A DNA stretch of 64,000 nucleotides from DATBGZ01 sp963803115 (lineage in GTDB: Bacteria > Actinomycetota > Actinomycetes > Mycobacteriales > Micromonosporaceae). The notes beneath the pieces are model-generated. The model saw nothing but the letters and a program-made list of their open reading frames with translations, was not told where the DNA came from and searched no databases. The stretch is taken from positions 1 through 64,000 of the forward strand of contig CAWDLN010000008.1 of assembly GCA_963803115.1 (NCBI GenBank), given 5' to 3'. Below are positions 44,265-53,397 of this stretch, piece after piece. The position numbers and the translations under genes were made by a program. Position 1 is the stretch's first letter. Each line of letters begins with the position of its first letter.

Positions 44265-45278
44265 ATGAGTGCGCGCATGGTGACGCGTACGCCAGGACCG
44301 GCGCCGGATGACGTGTCGAGTCCGAAGCCCGAGCCGAACCGGAGAGCGTTGCTTCGTTGCTCCGGGCTGCGAAAGACGTTCGGGTCGCTATTGGCCGTCG
44401 ATTCGCTGTCCTTCGAGGTCTCGGCGGGGCAGACGTACGGTCTGCTCGGCCCGAACGGCGCCGGCAAGACCACCTGCATCTCGATGGTGGCCGGCATTCT
44501 GCGTCGAGATGCCGGCGAGATCAGCATCTGCGGTGAGCCGCTGACCAATGGCAGCGTGGCGGTGAAGCGGCGCATCGGCTACGTGCCACAGGATGTCGCG
44601 GTCTACCCGGACCTGTCCGGCCGGGAGAACCTGCGCTTCTTCGCCGGACTGTACGACCTCACCGGCCCGCCCGCCCGGACCCGGATCGACGAGGTGCTCG
44701 ACGTGGTCGGTCTGCGCGAGCGGGCCCGCGACAAGGTCTCCGAGTACTCGGGCGGCATGAAGCGGCGCATCAACATCGCTATCGGGCTGTTGCACCGGCC
44801 CGACCTGCTCATCCTTGATGAGCCGACCGTCGGGGTCGATCCGCAGAGCCGCAACGCCATCCTCGCCAGCATCGAGGCCCTCAGTGCCGAGGGCATGGCG
44901 GTGCTCTACACCACGCATTACATGGAAGAGGCCGAGCGGCTGTGTGACCGGGTCGGCATCATCGACCTCGGTCACTTGATCGCCGAAGGGACGCCGCGGG
45001 AGCTGACCGCGTCGGTCGGCGAACGGGACCAGGTACGGCTCACCGTCACTGGCGATCTCGACGCCGGCCTCGCCGCATTGCGACGCATCCCGACCGTACA
45101 CCAGGCCAACGTGCACCCAGATGGCATCGACGTCCTTGACGACGACGCTAGGACCGCGCTTCCGCACATCCTAGACGCCGTCAATGGTGCGGGTTTGACC
45201 ATACGCTCGGTGGTGGTGCAGGAGCCCGACCTGGAGGCGGTCTTCCTGCACCTGACCGGCAAGCGGCTTCGGGATTGA
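44265..45278 (+). CDS. ABC exporter ATPase
   Basis: 337 residues. LLRCSGLRKTFGSLLAVDSLSFEV, Walker A GPNGAGKTTCISMVAG, signature VSEYSGGMKRRINIAIGLL, Walker B LLILDEPTVGVDP, switch TTHYMEEAERLCDRVGIIDLGHLIAEG, and a C-terminal DrrA-type domain. Followed two bases later by two permease genes, so it powers a heterodimeric ABC-2 exporter. GTG and ATG options exist near 44265-44277. Confidence 0.93.
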   Translation: MSARMVTRTPGPAPDDVSSPKPEPNRRALLRCSGLRKTFGSLLAVDSLSFEVSAGQTYGLLGPNGAGKTTCISMVAGILRRDAGEISICGEPLTNGSVAVKRRIGYVPQDVAVYPDLSGRENLRFFAGLYDLTGPPARTRIDEVLDVVGLRERARDKVSEYSGGMKRRINIAIGLLHRPDLLILDEPTVGVDPQSRNAILASIEALSAEGMAVLYTTHYMEEAERLCDRVGIIDLGHLIAEGTPRELTASVGERDQVRLTVTGDLDAGLAALRRIPTVHQANVHPDGIDVLDDDARTALPHILDAVNGAGLTIRSVVVQEPDLEAVFLHLTGKRLRD

Positions 45279-45280
45279 CG

Positions 45281-46465
45281 ATGCTCGCCGCGCTACGCAT
45301 CGCCGGCAAGGACCTACGCGAGCGGGCCCGGGACCGGTCCGCCTTCCTCGTCGGGCTGGTACTACCGCTCGCCCTTGCCTTCATCTATGGTTCGCTGTTC
45401 GGTCCGGCGGCGACACCCAAGGCGTTTGAGTTCGCGGTGGTCGACCTGGACGAAAGTCCTATCGCGCAGGCATTCTCGGCCGACGTGCTCGGGCCAATCC
45501 AGGCACAGGACATCCTGCGGGTGCGCACGGCCACCTCGGTCGAGGAGGCGAGCCGGCTAGCCGATGCCGGGGCGATCGACGCCGCATTTGTCCTCCCGCA
45601 AGGCTTCGGCAGCGCGGTGCAGACAGCGGCCGCGGCTGAGATCCGGGTGATCGGAAACGTGGACGCGCCGATCGGCACGGACGTCGCTCGATCCATCGCC
45701 TCCACCTACGTGACCGAGCTGAACTCGACGCGTACGGCGGTGGCCGCGGTCGTCCACGGCACCGGCGTGCCCGCGTTGTCGCCGTCGGAGATCGCAGTGC
45801 TGGCCGATCGTGCGCGAGCCAGCTCCGTCGCGGTGGTAATGGAGAACGTGTCGGCCAGCGCGAAGGTGCTCGACCTCAAGGCGTACTTCGCGGCCGGCAT
45901 GGCCATCTTCTTCCTGTTCTTCACTGTCCAGTTTGGAGTGTTCTCGTTGCTCGACGAGCGAGCCAACGGCACCCTCGGCCGGTTGCTGGCCGCGCCGATC
46001 CCGCCAGCTGCCGTGCTCGCGGGCAAGCTGCTGGCGAGCATGCTGCTCGGCCTCGTCAGTATGGCCACACTGGTGACCGCCACGGGCCTAATCATGGACA
46101 TCTCGTGGGGAAACCCATTCGGGCTCGCGCTGATCATCCTCGGTGGCGTACTGGCCGCGACCGGCATCACCGCGTTGGTCGCGTCGCTGGCCCGCAACAT
46201 GGAGCAGGCCGGTAGCTGGAACGCCATTCTCGCCGTCTCGCTGGCGCTGTTGGGCGGTGCGATGTTCCCGGTCAGCCAGCTCGGCGGCGTTGTCGCCACG
46301 ATCGGGCTGGCCACGCCGCACGCATGGTTCATGCGCGGTCTGGGTGAGCTGGCCGCCGGCGGCGGACCGGTGAGCGTGCTGCCTGCGGTGGGGGCCATGT
46401 CCGCGTTTGCCGCCGTATTGGGTGGGATCGCGCTACTGCGGCTGCGGAAGGTGGTCCGGCCATGA
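45281..46465 (+). CDS. ABC-2 type exporter permease (first of a pair)
   Basis: 394 residues. One N-terminal helix (FLVGLVLPLALAFIYGSLF), a large external domain (FEFAVVDLDESPIAQAFSADVLGPIQ...) and five C-terminal helices from FAAGMAIFFLFFTVQFGVFSLLDERANGTLGRLLAAPIPP, the ABC2_membrane_3 (YhhJ/LinL) pattern. The ending overlaps the second permease start by four bases. Confidence 0.9.
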   Translation: MLAALRIAGKDLRERARDRSAFLVGLVLPLALAFIYGSLFGPAATPKAFEFAVVDLDESPIAQAFSADVLGPIQAQDILRVRTATSVEEASRLADAGAIDAAFVLPQGFGSAVQTAAAAEIRVIGNVDAPIGTDVARSIASTYVTELNSTRTAVAAVVHGTGVPALSPSEIAVLADRARASSVAVVMENVSASAKVLDLKAYFAAGMAIFFLFFTVQFGVFSLLDERANGTLGRLLAAPIPPAAVLAGKLLASMLLGLVSMATLVTATGLIMDISWGNPFGLALIILGGVLAATGITALVASLARNMEQAGSWNAILAVSLALLGGAMFPVSQLGGVVATIGLATPHAWFMRGLGELAAGGGPVSVLPAVGAMSAFAAVLGGIALLRLRKVVRP

Positions 46466-47622
46466 AGGCACTGGTGATCGCCCGCGTGAATCTGCGACGG
46501 ACGCTGCAGGACCGCACCGCCGCATTCTTCTTGTTCGTGTTTCCCATGGTCATGGTGCTGATCATGGGTGTGGTGTTCGGCGGTTCCGCGACGCCGAAGG
46601 TGGCGGTGGTCGCGGCCGGCGAGGGCGCGCTCAGCGACCGCCTTGTGTCCGAGCTTCGTGCCGCGGATGGGGTGAGCGTCCAGCCGGCCAGCGACGCGCG
46701 CACGGCCACAGCCGCGGTCGAGCGCGGCGAGCTGGAGGCAGTAATCCTCATCGATGCCGATTACGACGCACGGATCAACGCCGGCCAGCCCGCTGCCGTA
46801 CTGTACGTCGCTCGGCCGGGCCAGCAAAGCCAGCAGATCCAGACGATTGTGTCGGCCGTTGTGGCGAGGGAGGCGGGCCGGTTGCGGGCGGCTCGGTTCG
46901 CCGCCGCCGAGACTGGTCTCGATCTGGACGGTGGGCTCGCTCTGGCTGACGCCGCGGCCGCACAGGTGCCCGCGTTGACAGTCGGCGTGACGACGGCGGG
47001 CGAGGCGATGTTTCCGTCGACGCTCGGCCGCTTCGACTATGGTGCGAGCGCTCAGCTATTGCTGTTCGTGTTTCTCACCTCCATGACCGCGTCGGCGGCG
47101 GTCATCGAGTCGCGACGATTCGGAGTGACCCGACGGATGATCGCGACACCGACGCGGATCCGCACGATCGTTGTCGGTGAGGCACTAGGTCGTTTCGCGG
47201 TCTCAGCCACCCAGGCGCTGTTCATCATGCTCGGTAGCGCCCTCATCTTCGGCGTCAACTGGGGCGATCCGGTCGGCGCCATGCTGTTGGTCACGGCGTT
47301 CGCGTTGGTGGCGAGCGGGGCCGGGCTGCTGCTCGGTGCGACCGCCCGCACGCCGCAGCAGTCGCTGGGCGTCGGCCTGCTGGCCGGGCTCGGAATGGCC
47401 GCGCTGGGCGGCACGATGCTGCCAATTGAATTGTTCTCGCCGACGATGCGGACAATCGCTCACCTGACACCGCACGCCTGGGCGGCTGAGGGATTTGCGA
47501 TCCTGGTGCGTCGCGGCGGCGGGTTGGCCGATGTGTTACCCCAGATCGGCGTGTTGCTCGGGATCGCGGTTGTGCTGCTGACAATGGCGACCTGGCGGCT
47601 ACGCAGGACCTTGTCGACTTGA
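46462..47622 (+). CDS. ABC-2 type exporter permease (second of a pair)
   Basis: 386 residues. AFFLFVFPMVMVLIMGVVFGG, a large external domain (VAVVAAGEGALSDRLVSELRAADGV...), then AQLLLFVFLTSMTASAAVIESRRFGVTRRMIATPTRIRTIVVGEALGRF and further helices. Paralogue of the preceding permease, so the exporter is probably a heterodimer. Substrate unknown. Confidence 0.9.
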   Translation: MKALVIARVNLRRTLQDRTAAFFLFVFPMVMVLIMGVVFGGSATPKVAVVAAGEGALSDRLVSELRAADGVSVQPASDARTATAAVERGELEAVILIDADYDARINAGQPAAVLYVARPGQQSQQIQTIVSAVVAREAGRLRAARFAAAETGLDLDGGLALADAAAAQVPALTVGVTTAGEAMFPSTLGRFDYGASAQLLLFVFLTSMTASAAVIESRRFGVTRRMIATPTRIRTIVVGEALGRFAVSATQALFIMLGSALIFGVNWGDPVGAMLLVTAFALVASGAGLLLGATARTPQQSLGVGLLAGLGMAALGGTMLPIELFSPTMRTIAHLTPHAWAAEGFAILVRRGGGLADVLPQIGVLLGIAVVLLTMATWRLRRTLST

Positions 47623-47753
47623 TGAGACGGCTGCACATTGGTCGCATGTGGACGGTGCATTGCTCAAGGCCATCCGGCCTCGAAGACGGGCCCATCGACC
47701 CTGCCCATCTCGCGAGCCGCGGCGTGCGCTCGAAGTGAACACAAGGAGGAGTC

Positions 47754-49292
47754 GTGACTGCATATCCCGTTCACGTCCGCGCCCGGCCTGACGCGCCCAG
47801 CCGCTTGCTGTGGTTGGTCAAATGGCTACTGCTGATTCCGCACTACGTTGTCCTGCTGGTGCTGTGGGTCGCGTTTGTCGTATTGACAGTCATCGCCTAC
47901 TTGGCGGTGCTGTTCACCGGCCGCTACCCTCGGGGGATCTTCGACTTCAACGTGGGAGTGCTCCGCTGGAGTTGGCGGGTCGGCTACTACGGCTACCAGG
48001 TACTCGGCACAGATCGATACCCGCCGTTCACGCTGGCGGCGGATCCGGACTATCCCGCGGACCTGCACATCGAGTACCCCGAGCGGATCCCGAATTATCA
48101 GCCGCTGGTCGCCTGGCTGCTGGCGCTGCCGCACGCGATGCTGTTCGCCGCGATAGCCGGCTCAACCTACGAGGCCTACCGCAGCGACAACGTGGTCGTC
48201 CAAACCGGAGTCAGCCTCGTCGCGGTCACCGTCCTGATTGCCGCGATCGGCCTCGCCTTCACTGGCGAATACCCGCGGGGGCTGTACAACCTGCTCACCG
48301 GCATCGCCCGCTGGGGCCTGCGGGTCATCGCCTACGTCGCGTTGCTCACCAGGCGTTACCCACCGTTCCGGTTGGATCAGGGTGGTGACGAGCCGGTCGA
48401 TCCCGACGCGCCACCGCCGCCCGGCACCGGCACCGTCGCGCCGTGGATCTCACCGTCGGCCCCGCCCGCTCCGCCGCCGCCGCCCCGACCGAGTGCCGGC
48501 GCAACGGTGGCCCGCGTGGTCGCGCTCATCGCTGGCGTGCTGCTGATGCTTGGCGGCCTCGGCATCGGGATCGGCGGTGGCGTGCTCCTCGCGGTCGACT
48601 CCACCCGCGACGCCAACGGGTACGCCACTAGTCCCGACCTGACCCTGACCACGCCGACCGCCGCGGTGGTCAGCCCCGATCTGAATATCCGGAGCTCGGA
48701 CGGTTGGCAGGTGCGTTGGGGTGATTTCGGGAAGGTTCGGGTGACCGCGACCGCCGAGCGCGGAACTTCACTCTTCCTGGGTGTCGGCCTCGCGTCCGAT
48801 GTGGACCATTGGCTGTCCGGCACCGCCCGCGATGAGGTGACGCAAGCCTGGGGTAACACCGACACTCCGACGTACCGCCGCCTCGCCGGTGACCTGCGGG
48901 CGGTGAGCCCACCCACCGAGCAGACGTTCTGGGTGAACCAATCCAGCGGCCCCGGAACGATCCAGCTCGACTGGGACGCGCTGGCCTCGGACGGACGTTA
49001 CGTCCTCGTGCTGGCCAACGCCGACGGCAGTCTGTCGGTGGCGGCGCGAAGCCAAATCGCTGCCAAGGTGCCGCCCCTGGTACCGGTGGGCACTGGCCTA
49101 CTCGTCACCGCCGGAGTGTTCATTCTCATTGCCTTTGTGCTGATCTATGTTGGCGCCTCCGGCCTGGGCCGCCACCATGGCGGGCCGCCAGCGCCGCCAA
49201 CGGACCCGAACTACCCGATGGGTCCACCGCCGGCCGTGGCGCCGCCGACCGAGGCGCCCGCACCGACCGCACCGGGTGTAGGCAGGGCATGA
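47754..49292 (+). CDS. DUF4389 membrane protein
   Basis: 512 residues from GTG 47754, preceded by AAGGAGGAG. Two repeats of the DUF4389 unit: LLWLVKWLLLIPHYVVLLVLWVAF...GRYPRGIFDFNVGVLRWSWRVGYYGYQVLGTDRYPPF and a second ending GEYPRGLYNLLTGIARWGLRVIAYVALLTRRYPPF. A proline-rich linker, one helix, an external beta-rich domain (SPDLNIRSSDGWQVRWGDFGKVRV) and a last helix follow, then a proline-rich tail. Function unknown; the external domain may sense or bind the envelope (inference). Confidence 0.85.
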   Translation: MTAYPVHVRARPDAPSRLLWLVKWLLLIPHYVVLLVLWVAFVVLTVIAYLAVLFTGRYPRGIFDFNVGVLRWSWRVGYYGYQVLGTDRYPPFTLAADPDYPADLHIEYPERIPNYQPLVAWLLALPHAMLFAAIAGSTYEAYRSDNVVVQTGVSLVAVTVLIAAIGLAFTGEYPRGLYNLLTGIARWGLRVIAYVALLTRRYPPFRLDQGGDEPVDPDAPPPPGTGTVAPWISPSAPPAPPPPPRPSAGATVARVVALIAGVLLMLGGLGIGIGGGVLLAVDSTRDANGYATSPDLTLTTPTAAVVSPDLNIRSSDGWQVRWGDFGKVRVTATAERGTSLFLGVGLASDVDHWLSGTARDEVTQAWGNTDTPTYRRLAGDLRAVSPPTEQTFWVNQSSGPGTIQLDWDALASDGRYVLVLANADGSLSVAARSQIAAKVPPLVPVGTGLLVTAGVFILIAFVLIYVGASGLGRHHGGPPAPPTDPNYPMGPPPAVAPPTEAPAPTAPGVGRA

Positions 49293-49307
49293 ACTGAGCA
49301 AACTGAT

Positions 49308-49345
49308 GCGAGGTCCCGGTAGACTTTCGTCACCCGGGACCTCGC
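49308..49345 (+). terminator. Strong hairpin after the DUF4389 gene
   Basis: GCGAGGTCCCGG (49308-49319) and CCGGGACCTCGC (49334-49345) form a perfect 12-bp stem with a 14-base loop, 16 bases after the stop codon. Confidence 0.75.
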
Positions 49346-49735
49346 AGCGACTCGTTCAACGCTGGATGAGACGCTCGCGTCGGATGGGCCGCTCCTTGGA
49401 CGGGTGACCTACGACCCTGTCCGTCGCGCAGGCGCTGATCGAGAAGAATCTCGTCGACCACGGCGGCGGGTGAGTGCGACTACAACTGGTCCGGGCGGCA
49501 TCATCGGATGCCTTCCAGGTCTCCGCGGGGTCGTTCGGCAACGTCGGCTCATCAAGTCACTTCCAAAGTGGATGGTTTGTGCCCCGATGGCGTCAGCGAT
49601 CCCGCGACGCACGCTCGTACGGGCAAGGCACGATCGGCGAGCGCCAGATGCGGTTGCGCCACACGCGGACCAATTCGGTCGGTAGTCTCTGAGGATCTCC
49701 ACCGACGGAGTGCGCAGACATCGGGGCAACCAGGG
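49346..49735. other. Gene-free segment with a possible gene remnant
   Basis: About 390 bases between the hairpin and the next start. Short peptides such as LSVAQALIEKNLVDHGGG can be read near 49420-49472 but are not in a continuous frame with a start, so they may be the remnant of a gene. Nothing else is recognisable. Confidence 0.4.
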
Positions 49736-51241
49736 ATGGCTGATTCTTCGACTGGCATTCACTGGCCGCAGGGGCAGGCGTTACCGAGGTTCGCCGCGCC
49801 GACTGATCTGGGTGTGCTCGACCTCCGGACCGCGGCGGCGGCCGAGGTGTTGCTGGCGACGACGGCCCAAGGCGTGGTCAACCGGAGTCGACCTCGGATC
49901 TGGCTTCTGCGCGAGGCCGAAGAGGGCAGCCACACGTGGCTCGACACCCTTGCCCTTCCGATGACGCCGGTAGCTGGGGTGGAAGCGCTGATCACGCGTC
50001 ACCGGCCGGAGATCCGGGGCGCCGTGCTGGCCGATCCGGGCGTGCCGGCCACCACGAACGTGGCCACCACAATCGCCGGCCTCGAAGACGCGGTGGTCAC
50101 CGAGCCGGCGACGGCCGAACGCCTGGATTTACCCGTGGTCGCCGACCTTCGCGGCTGGTTTGCCCACGATGAGGCCGCCTACCGGTGGTCGGTCGATCAG
50201 TTGTGGCCGCGCACCACGCACCGGATGCTCGTCGGGTTGGACCATGAGAACCCAGGCTTCCTCCGTGACTACGCCGTGGCCAACCGCGCGCTGGTGATCT
50301 GGCTAGATCCCGGCGATCGCAAACACCGTAGGCTGCTGAAGCGCCTTTTCACTGAGATGCCGGCGAATTCGCCATACCTGGGCTGGTGGCCGGGTGAGGT
50401 GGGGGAGGACGCCGGCACCGAGTTGGCTTCCCGGCACGGCGTGTACGTGGTGGCCGCCGACTTCTCGCTCAACCTCACGGTGCTTGGCGGTGTTCGACAG
50501 GTGTCCGCTGCACCGCCGGGGGCGGCGCCGGTGCCGGCGCTGCAAGACTGCACATACGTCACCTTCACCGTGACCGACGGCGACAACCTGCAGTACTGCC
50601 AGCATGCGATGCGCCGGCTATGGGATATGCCAGAGCGCGGGCTGGTGCCGCTGAACTGGACGATCAGCCCGCTTCTGCATGACGCCGCACCGGCGATCCT
50701 TGGTTACTACCAGCGCACCGCCACAGCGCACGACCAGTTGATCGTCGGGCCGTCCGGTGCCGGATACACGTACCCCACAGTGTGGCCGGACCGCGACCTT
50801 GCCGCCTTCACGCGCCAGACCGGCCGGTACGCCCAGTCCCTGGGCCAGCCGGTGGTCAGCGTGCTGAACCGGGCAGCCGGAAGAGATCGAGATATGTCGC
50901 TGCGTCACGTGTCGGCATTTGTACGTGACGTGCAACCGGCCGGGATCCTCGAGCACTGGACATCCCGGTCCGAGATCAGGATGCTGGCCGGGCTTCCGAT
51001 CGCCGCCAGTCAACTGGTCGCAAACCCAGCCGAGTGCCGGGCTGCACTGAGCGATACGGCGTCCGCACCCGGCCGTACGGGTCCGCGGTTCGTGTCACTC
51101 GGTATTCTCGCCTGGTCGATGACCCCGGCGGACGTCGCGAGTGTGAGTGCGGACCTGGACGACCGGTATCGCGTCGTGCGGGCCGACCAGTTCTTTCAAC
51201 TCGTCCGGGGCGCTGGACAACTCCGGTCGGCGCGGGCCTGA
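49736..51241 (+). CDS. GxGYxYP-family protein (putative glycoside hydrolase)
   Basis: About 501 residues from ATG 49736. An N-terminal segment (GVLDLRTAAAAEVLLATTAQGVVNRSRPRIWLL) and the central GPSGAGYTYPTVWPD define the GxGYxYP family, annotated as putative glycoside hydrolases; VTFTVTDGDNLQYCQHAMRRLWD is another conserved part. No signal peptide, which is unusual for a hydrolase acting on polymers, so it may act on an intracellular substrate or be misannotated as a family. Stands alone between a terminator and the convergent SDR gene. Confidence 0.8.
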   Translation: MADSSTGIHWPQGQALPRFAAPTDLGVLDLRTAAAAEVLLATTAQGVVNRSRPRIWLLREAEEGSHTWLDTLALPMTPVAGVEALITRHRPEIRGAVLADPGVPATTNVATTIAGLEDAVVTEPATAERLDLPVVADLRGWFAHDEAAYRWSVDQLWPRTTHRMLVGLDHENPGFLRDYAVANRALVIWLDPGDRKHRRLLKRLFTEMPANSPYLGWWPGEVGEDAGTELASRHGVYVVAADFSLNLTVLGGVRQVSAAPPGAAPVPALQDCTYVTFTVTDGDNLQYCQHAMRRLWDMPERGLVPLNWTISPLLHDAAPAILGYYQRTATAHDQLIVGPSGAGYTYPTVWPDRDLAAFTRQTGRYAQSLGQPVVSVLNRAAGRDRDMSLRHVSAFVRDVQPAGILEHWTSRSEIRMLAGLPIAASQLVANPAECRAALSDTASAPGRTGPRFVSLGILAWSMTPADVASVSADLDDRYRVVRADQFFQLVRGAGQLRSARA

Positions 51242-51254
51242 ATCTCGCGAGGAG

Positions 51255-52043
51255 TCAACGCGTCAGTGCGGCTTCGGTCGCGGCCCGCAGCCGGGCCCGC
51301 ACCGCTGGGTCATAAGCGTCGGGATGCGCCCGGGCTTCGGTCAAACCATCGAAATAGTGCCCGGTGCCCACATCCTCGACGATCAGCCGCAGCGTGGCCG
51401 CGCCGCCAGCATCCACAGTAGACATTGCCGGATATCTCGATTCGATGACCATGCCGGTCGGCATCAGCGTCGCGGGGTGTAGGCAGTTCACGCTCACGCC
51501 AGAGCCGCTGAGCTCCTCGGCCAGCATGAAGCTCCACGCCGCCAACGCGAGCTTCGACCGGCGGTAGGCGACCGTGCCGTCATAGCCGCGATCCATCCGT
51601 AAGTCGTCGAAGTCGATCGGCACCTGTCCGACCGAGCCGACGTTGACGATCCGGGCCGGCGCACATGCACGCAGCGTGTCGAGCAGGCCACGGGTGAGCA
51701 CGACCGGGGCCAGGTAGTTGATCGCCCAACGCAGCTCGAACCCGTCCGCCGATAGGCTGCGTCCCGCGCCCGGCGCGCCGAAGCCGACGCCCGCGTTGTT
51801 GACGAGCACATCCAGTCCGCCGCCGGCGGCCACGTCGCCGGCGAGCCGAGCGCAGGAAGCGAGTTCGGCGAGATCAGCCACGAAGCCGGCGGCCGAACCC
51901 CCGCGCGACCGGACCTCCGCCACGGTCTGACCGACGCGAGCCGGGTCGCGCCCGTGCACGAAGACCGTCCAACCCCGCTCGCCGAGTCGCTCCACGAGCC
52001 ACCGGCCGAGGCCAGATGTCGCACCCGTAATGAGAACCTTCAT
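51255..52043 (-). CDS. Short-chain dehydrogenase/reductase
   Basis: 262 residues. MKVLITGATSGLGRWLVERL (nucleotide motif TGxxxGxG, 6-13), DVLVNNAGVGFG, INYLAPVVLTRGLL, VNVGSVGQ and YRRSK (Tyr160, Lys164) are the classical SDR catalytic set. The retinol-dehydrogenase-like group is plausible; substrate unknown. A GTG at 52055 (MSDRMKV) is an alternative start. An IS630-type element sits 13 bases before the ATG, separating the gene from its former promoter. Confidence 0.9.
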   Translation of the reverse strand: MKVLITGATSGLGRWLVERLGERGWTVFVHGRDPARVGQTVAEVRSRGGSAAGFVADLAELASCARLAGDVAAGGGLDVLVNNAGVGFGAPGAGRSLSADGFELRWAINYLAPVVLTRGLLDTLRACAPARIVNVGSVGQVPIDFDDLRMDRGYDGTVAYRRSKLALAAWSFMLAEELSGSGVSVNCLHPATLMPTGMVIESRYPAMSTVDAGGAATLRLIVEDVGTGHYFDGLTEARAHPDAYDPAVRARLRAATEAALTR

Positions 52044-52055
52044 GCGGTCGGACAC

Positions 52056-53211
52056 TAGTGTGATGAGTTATTAGTTCGTAACCTAACTCGACTACGGTGT
52101 TCGGCATGGCACGCACAGGTCGCCCGAAGGCCGAACTCGTACTGTCTGATGTGGAGCGTCAGACGTTGCAACGTTGGACACGGCGGGCGAAGACCGCGCA
52201 GGCGTTGGCGTTGCGGGCGCGCATCGTGCTGGCGTGCGCGGAAGGGATGGACAACAAGGAGGTCGCGACGTCGATGGAGGTGACCGAGTCGACGGTGGGC
52301 AAATGGCGGCGGCGTTTTGTAGCGCAGCGTCTGAAGGGCCTCGACGACGCGGACCGGCCTGGCCGGCCCCGCACCGTCCGCGATGAGCAGGTCGAGAAGG
52401 TGGTGGTGGACACACTGGAGGCCGCTCCACCCGATGGTGGCACGCACTGGTCGACCCGGCTGATGGCCGCCCACACCGGGATGACCCAGACCGCGGTGTC
52501 GCGGATTTGGCGGGCGTTCGGCCTCAAGCCCCACAAGGTCGACTATTGGAAGCTGTCCACCGACCCGAATTTCATCGACAAGCTCTACGACGTGGTCGGT
52601 CTCTACCTCAACCCACCCGAGCGGGCCATCGTGTTGTGTGCCGACGAGAAGTCCAACATCCAAGCGCTCAACCGCAGCGCACCGCTGCTACCGATGATGC
52701 CCGTCGACCCGGTCCGCCAGACCCATGACTACATCCGCAACGGCACCTCCAGCCTGTTCGCCGCACTTGATGTGGCCACCGGCACGGTGATTAGCCGCAT
52801 GCACCGCCGCCACCGGGCGACGGAGTTCAAGAAGTTCCTCAACCAGATCGACCGAGAGGTCCCCGCTAACCTGGCGGTCCATCTAATCCTGGACAACTAC
52901 GCCACCCACAAGACTCCAGAGATCAAGGCATGGCTGCTGCGCCACCCCCGCTTCCACCTGCATTTCATCCCAACGAGCTCCAGCTGGCTCAACCTCGTAG
53001 AACGTTGGTTCGGCGAGGTAACCACCCGAAAGATCCGCCGCGGCTCCCACCGCAGCGTCGCCGAGCTCGAAGCTGACATCCGCGACTGGATCGAGCATTG
53101 GAACGCCAACCCACGACCGTTCGCCTGGGTCAAGACCGCCGAACAGATCCTCGAATCGATCGCAGCCTATTGCCTCCGACTTATGCCATCAATTAACGAC
53201 TCGCCACACTA
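52056..53211 (+). mobile_element. IS630-family insertion sequence, complete, TA target
   Basis: The left end from 52058 (GTGTGATGAGTTATTAGTT) and the reverse complement of the right end (GTGTGGCGAGTCGTTAATT, ending at 53209) match at 15 of 19 positions, forming terminal inverted repeats. Both ends abut TA (52056-52057 and 53210-53211), the usual IS630 target duplication, within CTAG. One transposase gene fills the element. Confidence 0.85.
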
Positions 53212-53212
53212 G
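52106..53212 (+). CDS. IS630-family transposase
   Basis: 368 residues from MARTGRPKAELVLSDVERQTL. An N-terminal helix-turn-helix (ALRARIVLACAEGMDNKEVATSMEVTESTVGKWRRRF) and a DDE catalytic domain: Asp180 in CADEKSNIQAL, Asp263 in LILDNYATHK and Glu299 in SWLNLVERWFGE. The stop TAG is formed by the target-site TA plus the first flanking base, so the reading frame uses the element's very end. Intact and probably active. Confidence 0.95.
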   Translation: MARTGRPKAELVLSDVERQTLQRWTRRAKTAQALALRARIVLACAEGMDNKEVATSMEVTESTVGKWRRRFVAQRLKGLDDADRPGRPRTVRDEQVEKVVVDTLEAAPPDGGTHWSTRLMAAHTGMTQTAVSRIWRAFGLKPHKVDYWKLSTDPNFIDKLYDVVGLYLNPPERAIVLCADEKSNIQALNRSAPLLPMMPVDPVRQTHDYIRNGTSSLFAALDVATGTVISRMHRRHRATEFKKFLNQIDREVPANLAVHLILDNYATHKTPEIKAWLLRHPRFHLHFIPTSSSWLNLVERWFGEVTTRKIRRGSHRSVAELEADIRDWIEHWNANPRPFAWVKTAEQILESIAAYCLRLMPSINDSPH

Positions 53213-53238
53213 TCGTTGGTACTGGATATGGTGGCGGC

Positions 53239-53385
53239 GTGGAGGAGCCGGGGGAGTCGGGTACCCGGACCAAACTGGTCGTCGTCGTGGTCGTGGCCGC
53301 CGTCATGCTGGTTACGCTGTTTCTCTGCTGCTTCGCCATCGGCCAGCTCGGCGGCCTGGTCAATCTCAGGCTTCCCCCGCCCTAG
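53239..53385 (+). CDS. Small membrane protein, 48 residues
   Basis: From GTG 53239: MEEPGESGTRTKLVVVVVVAA continues into a hydrophobic helix (VVVVVAAVMLVTLFLCCFAIG) and ends LVNLRLPPP at 53385. Single-pass, short acidic N-terminus. It lies just outside the right end of the insertion sequence, which may have separated it from upstream DNA shared with the SDR gene. Weak ribosome site, so modest confidence. Confidence 0.45.
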   Translation: MEEPGESGTRTKLVVVVVVAAVMLVTLFLCCFAIGQLGGLVNLRLPPP

Positions 53386-53397
53386 GGCAGCCACGGT

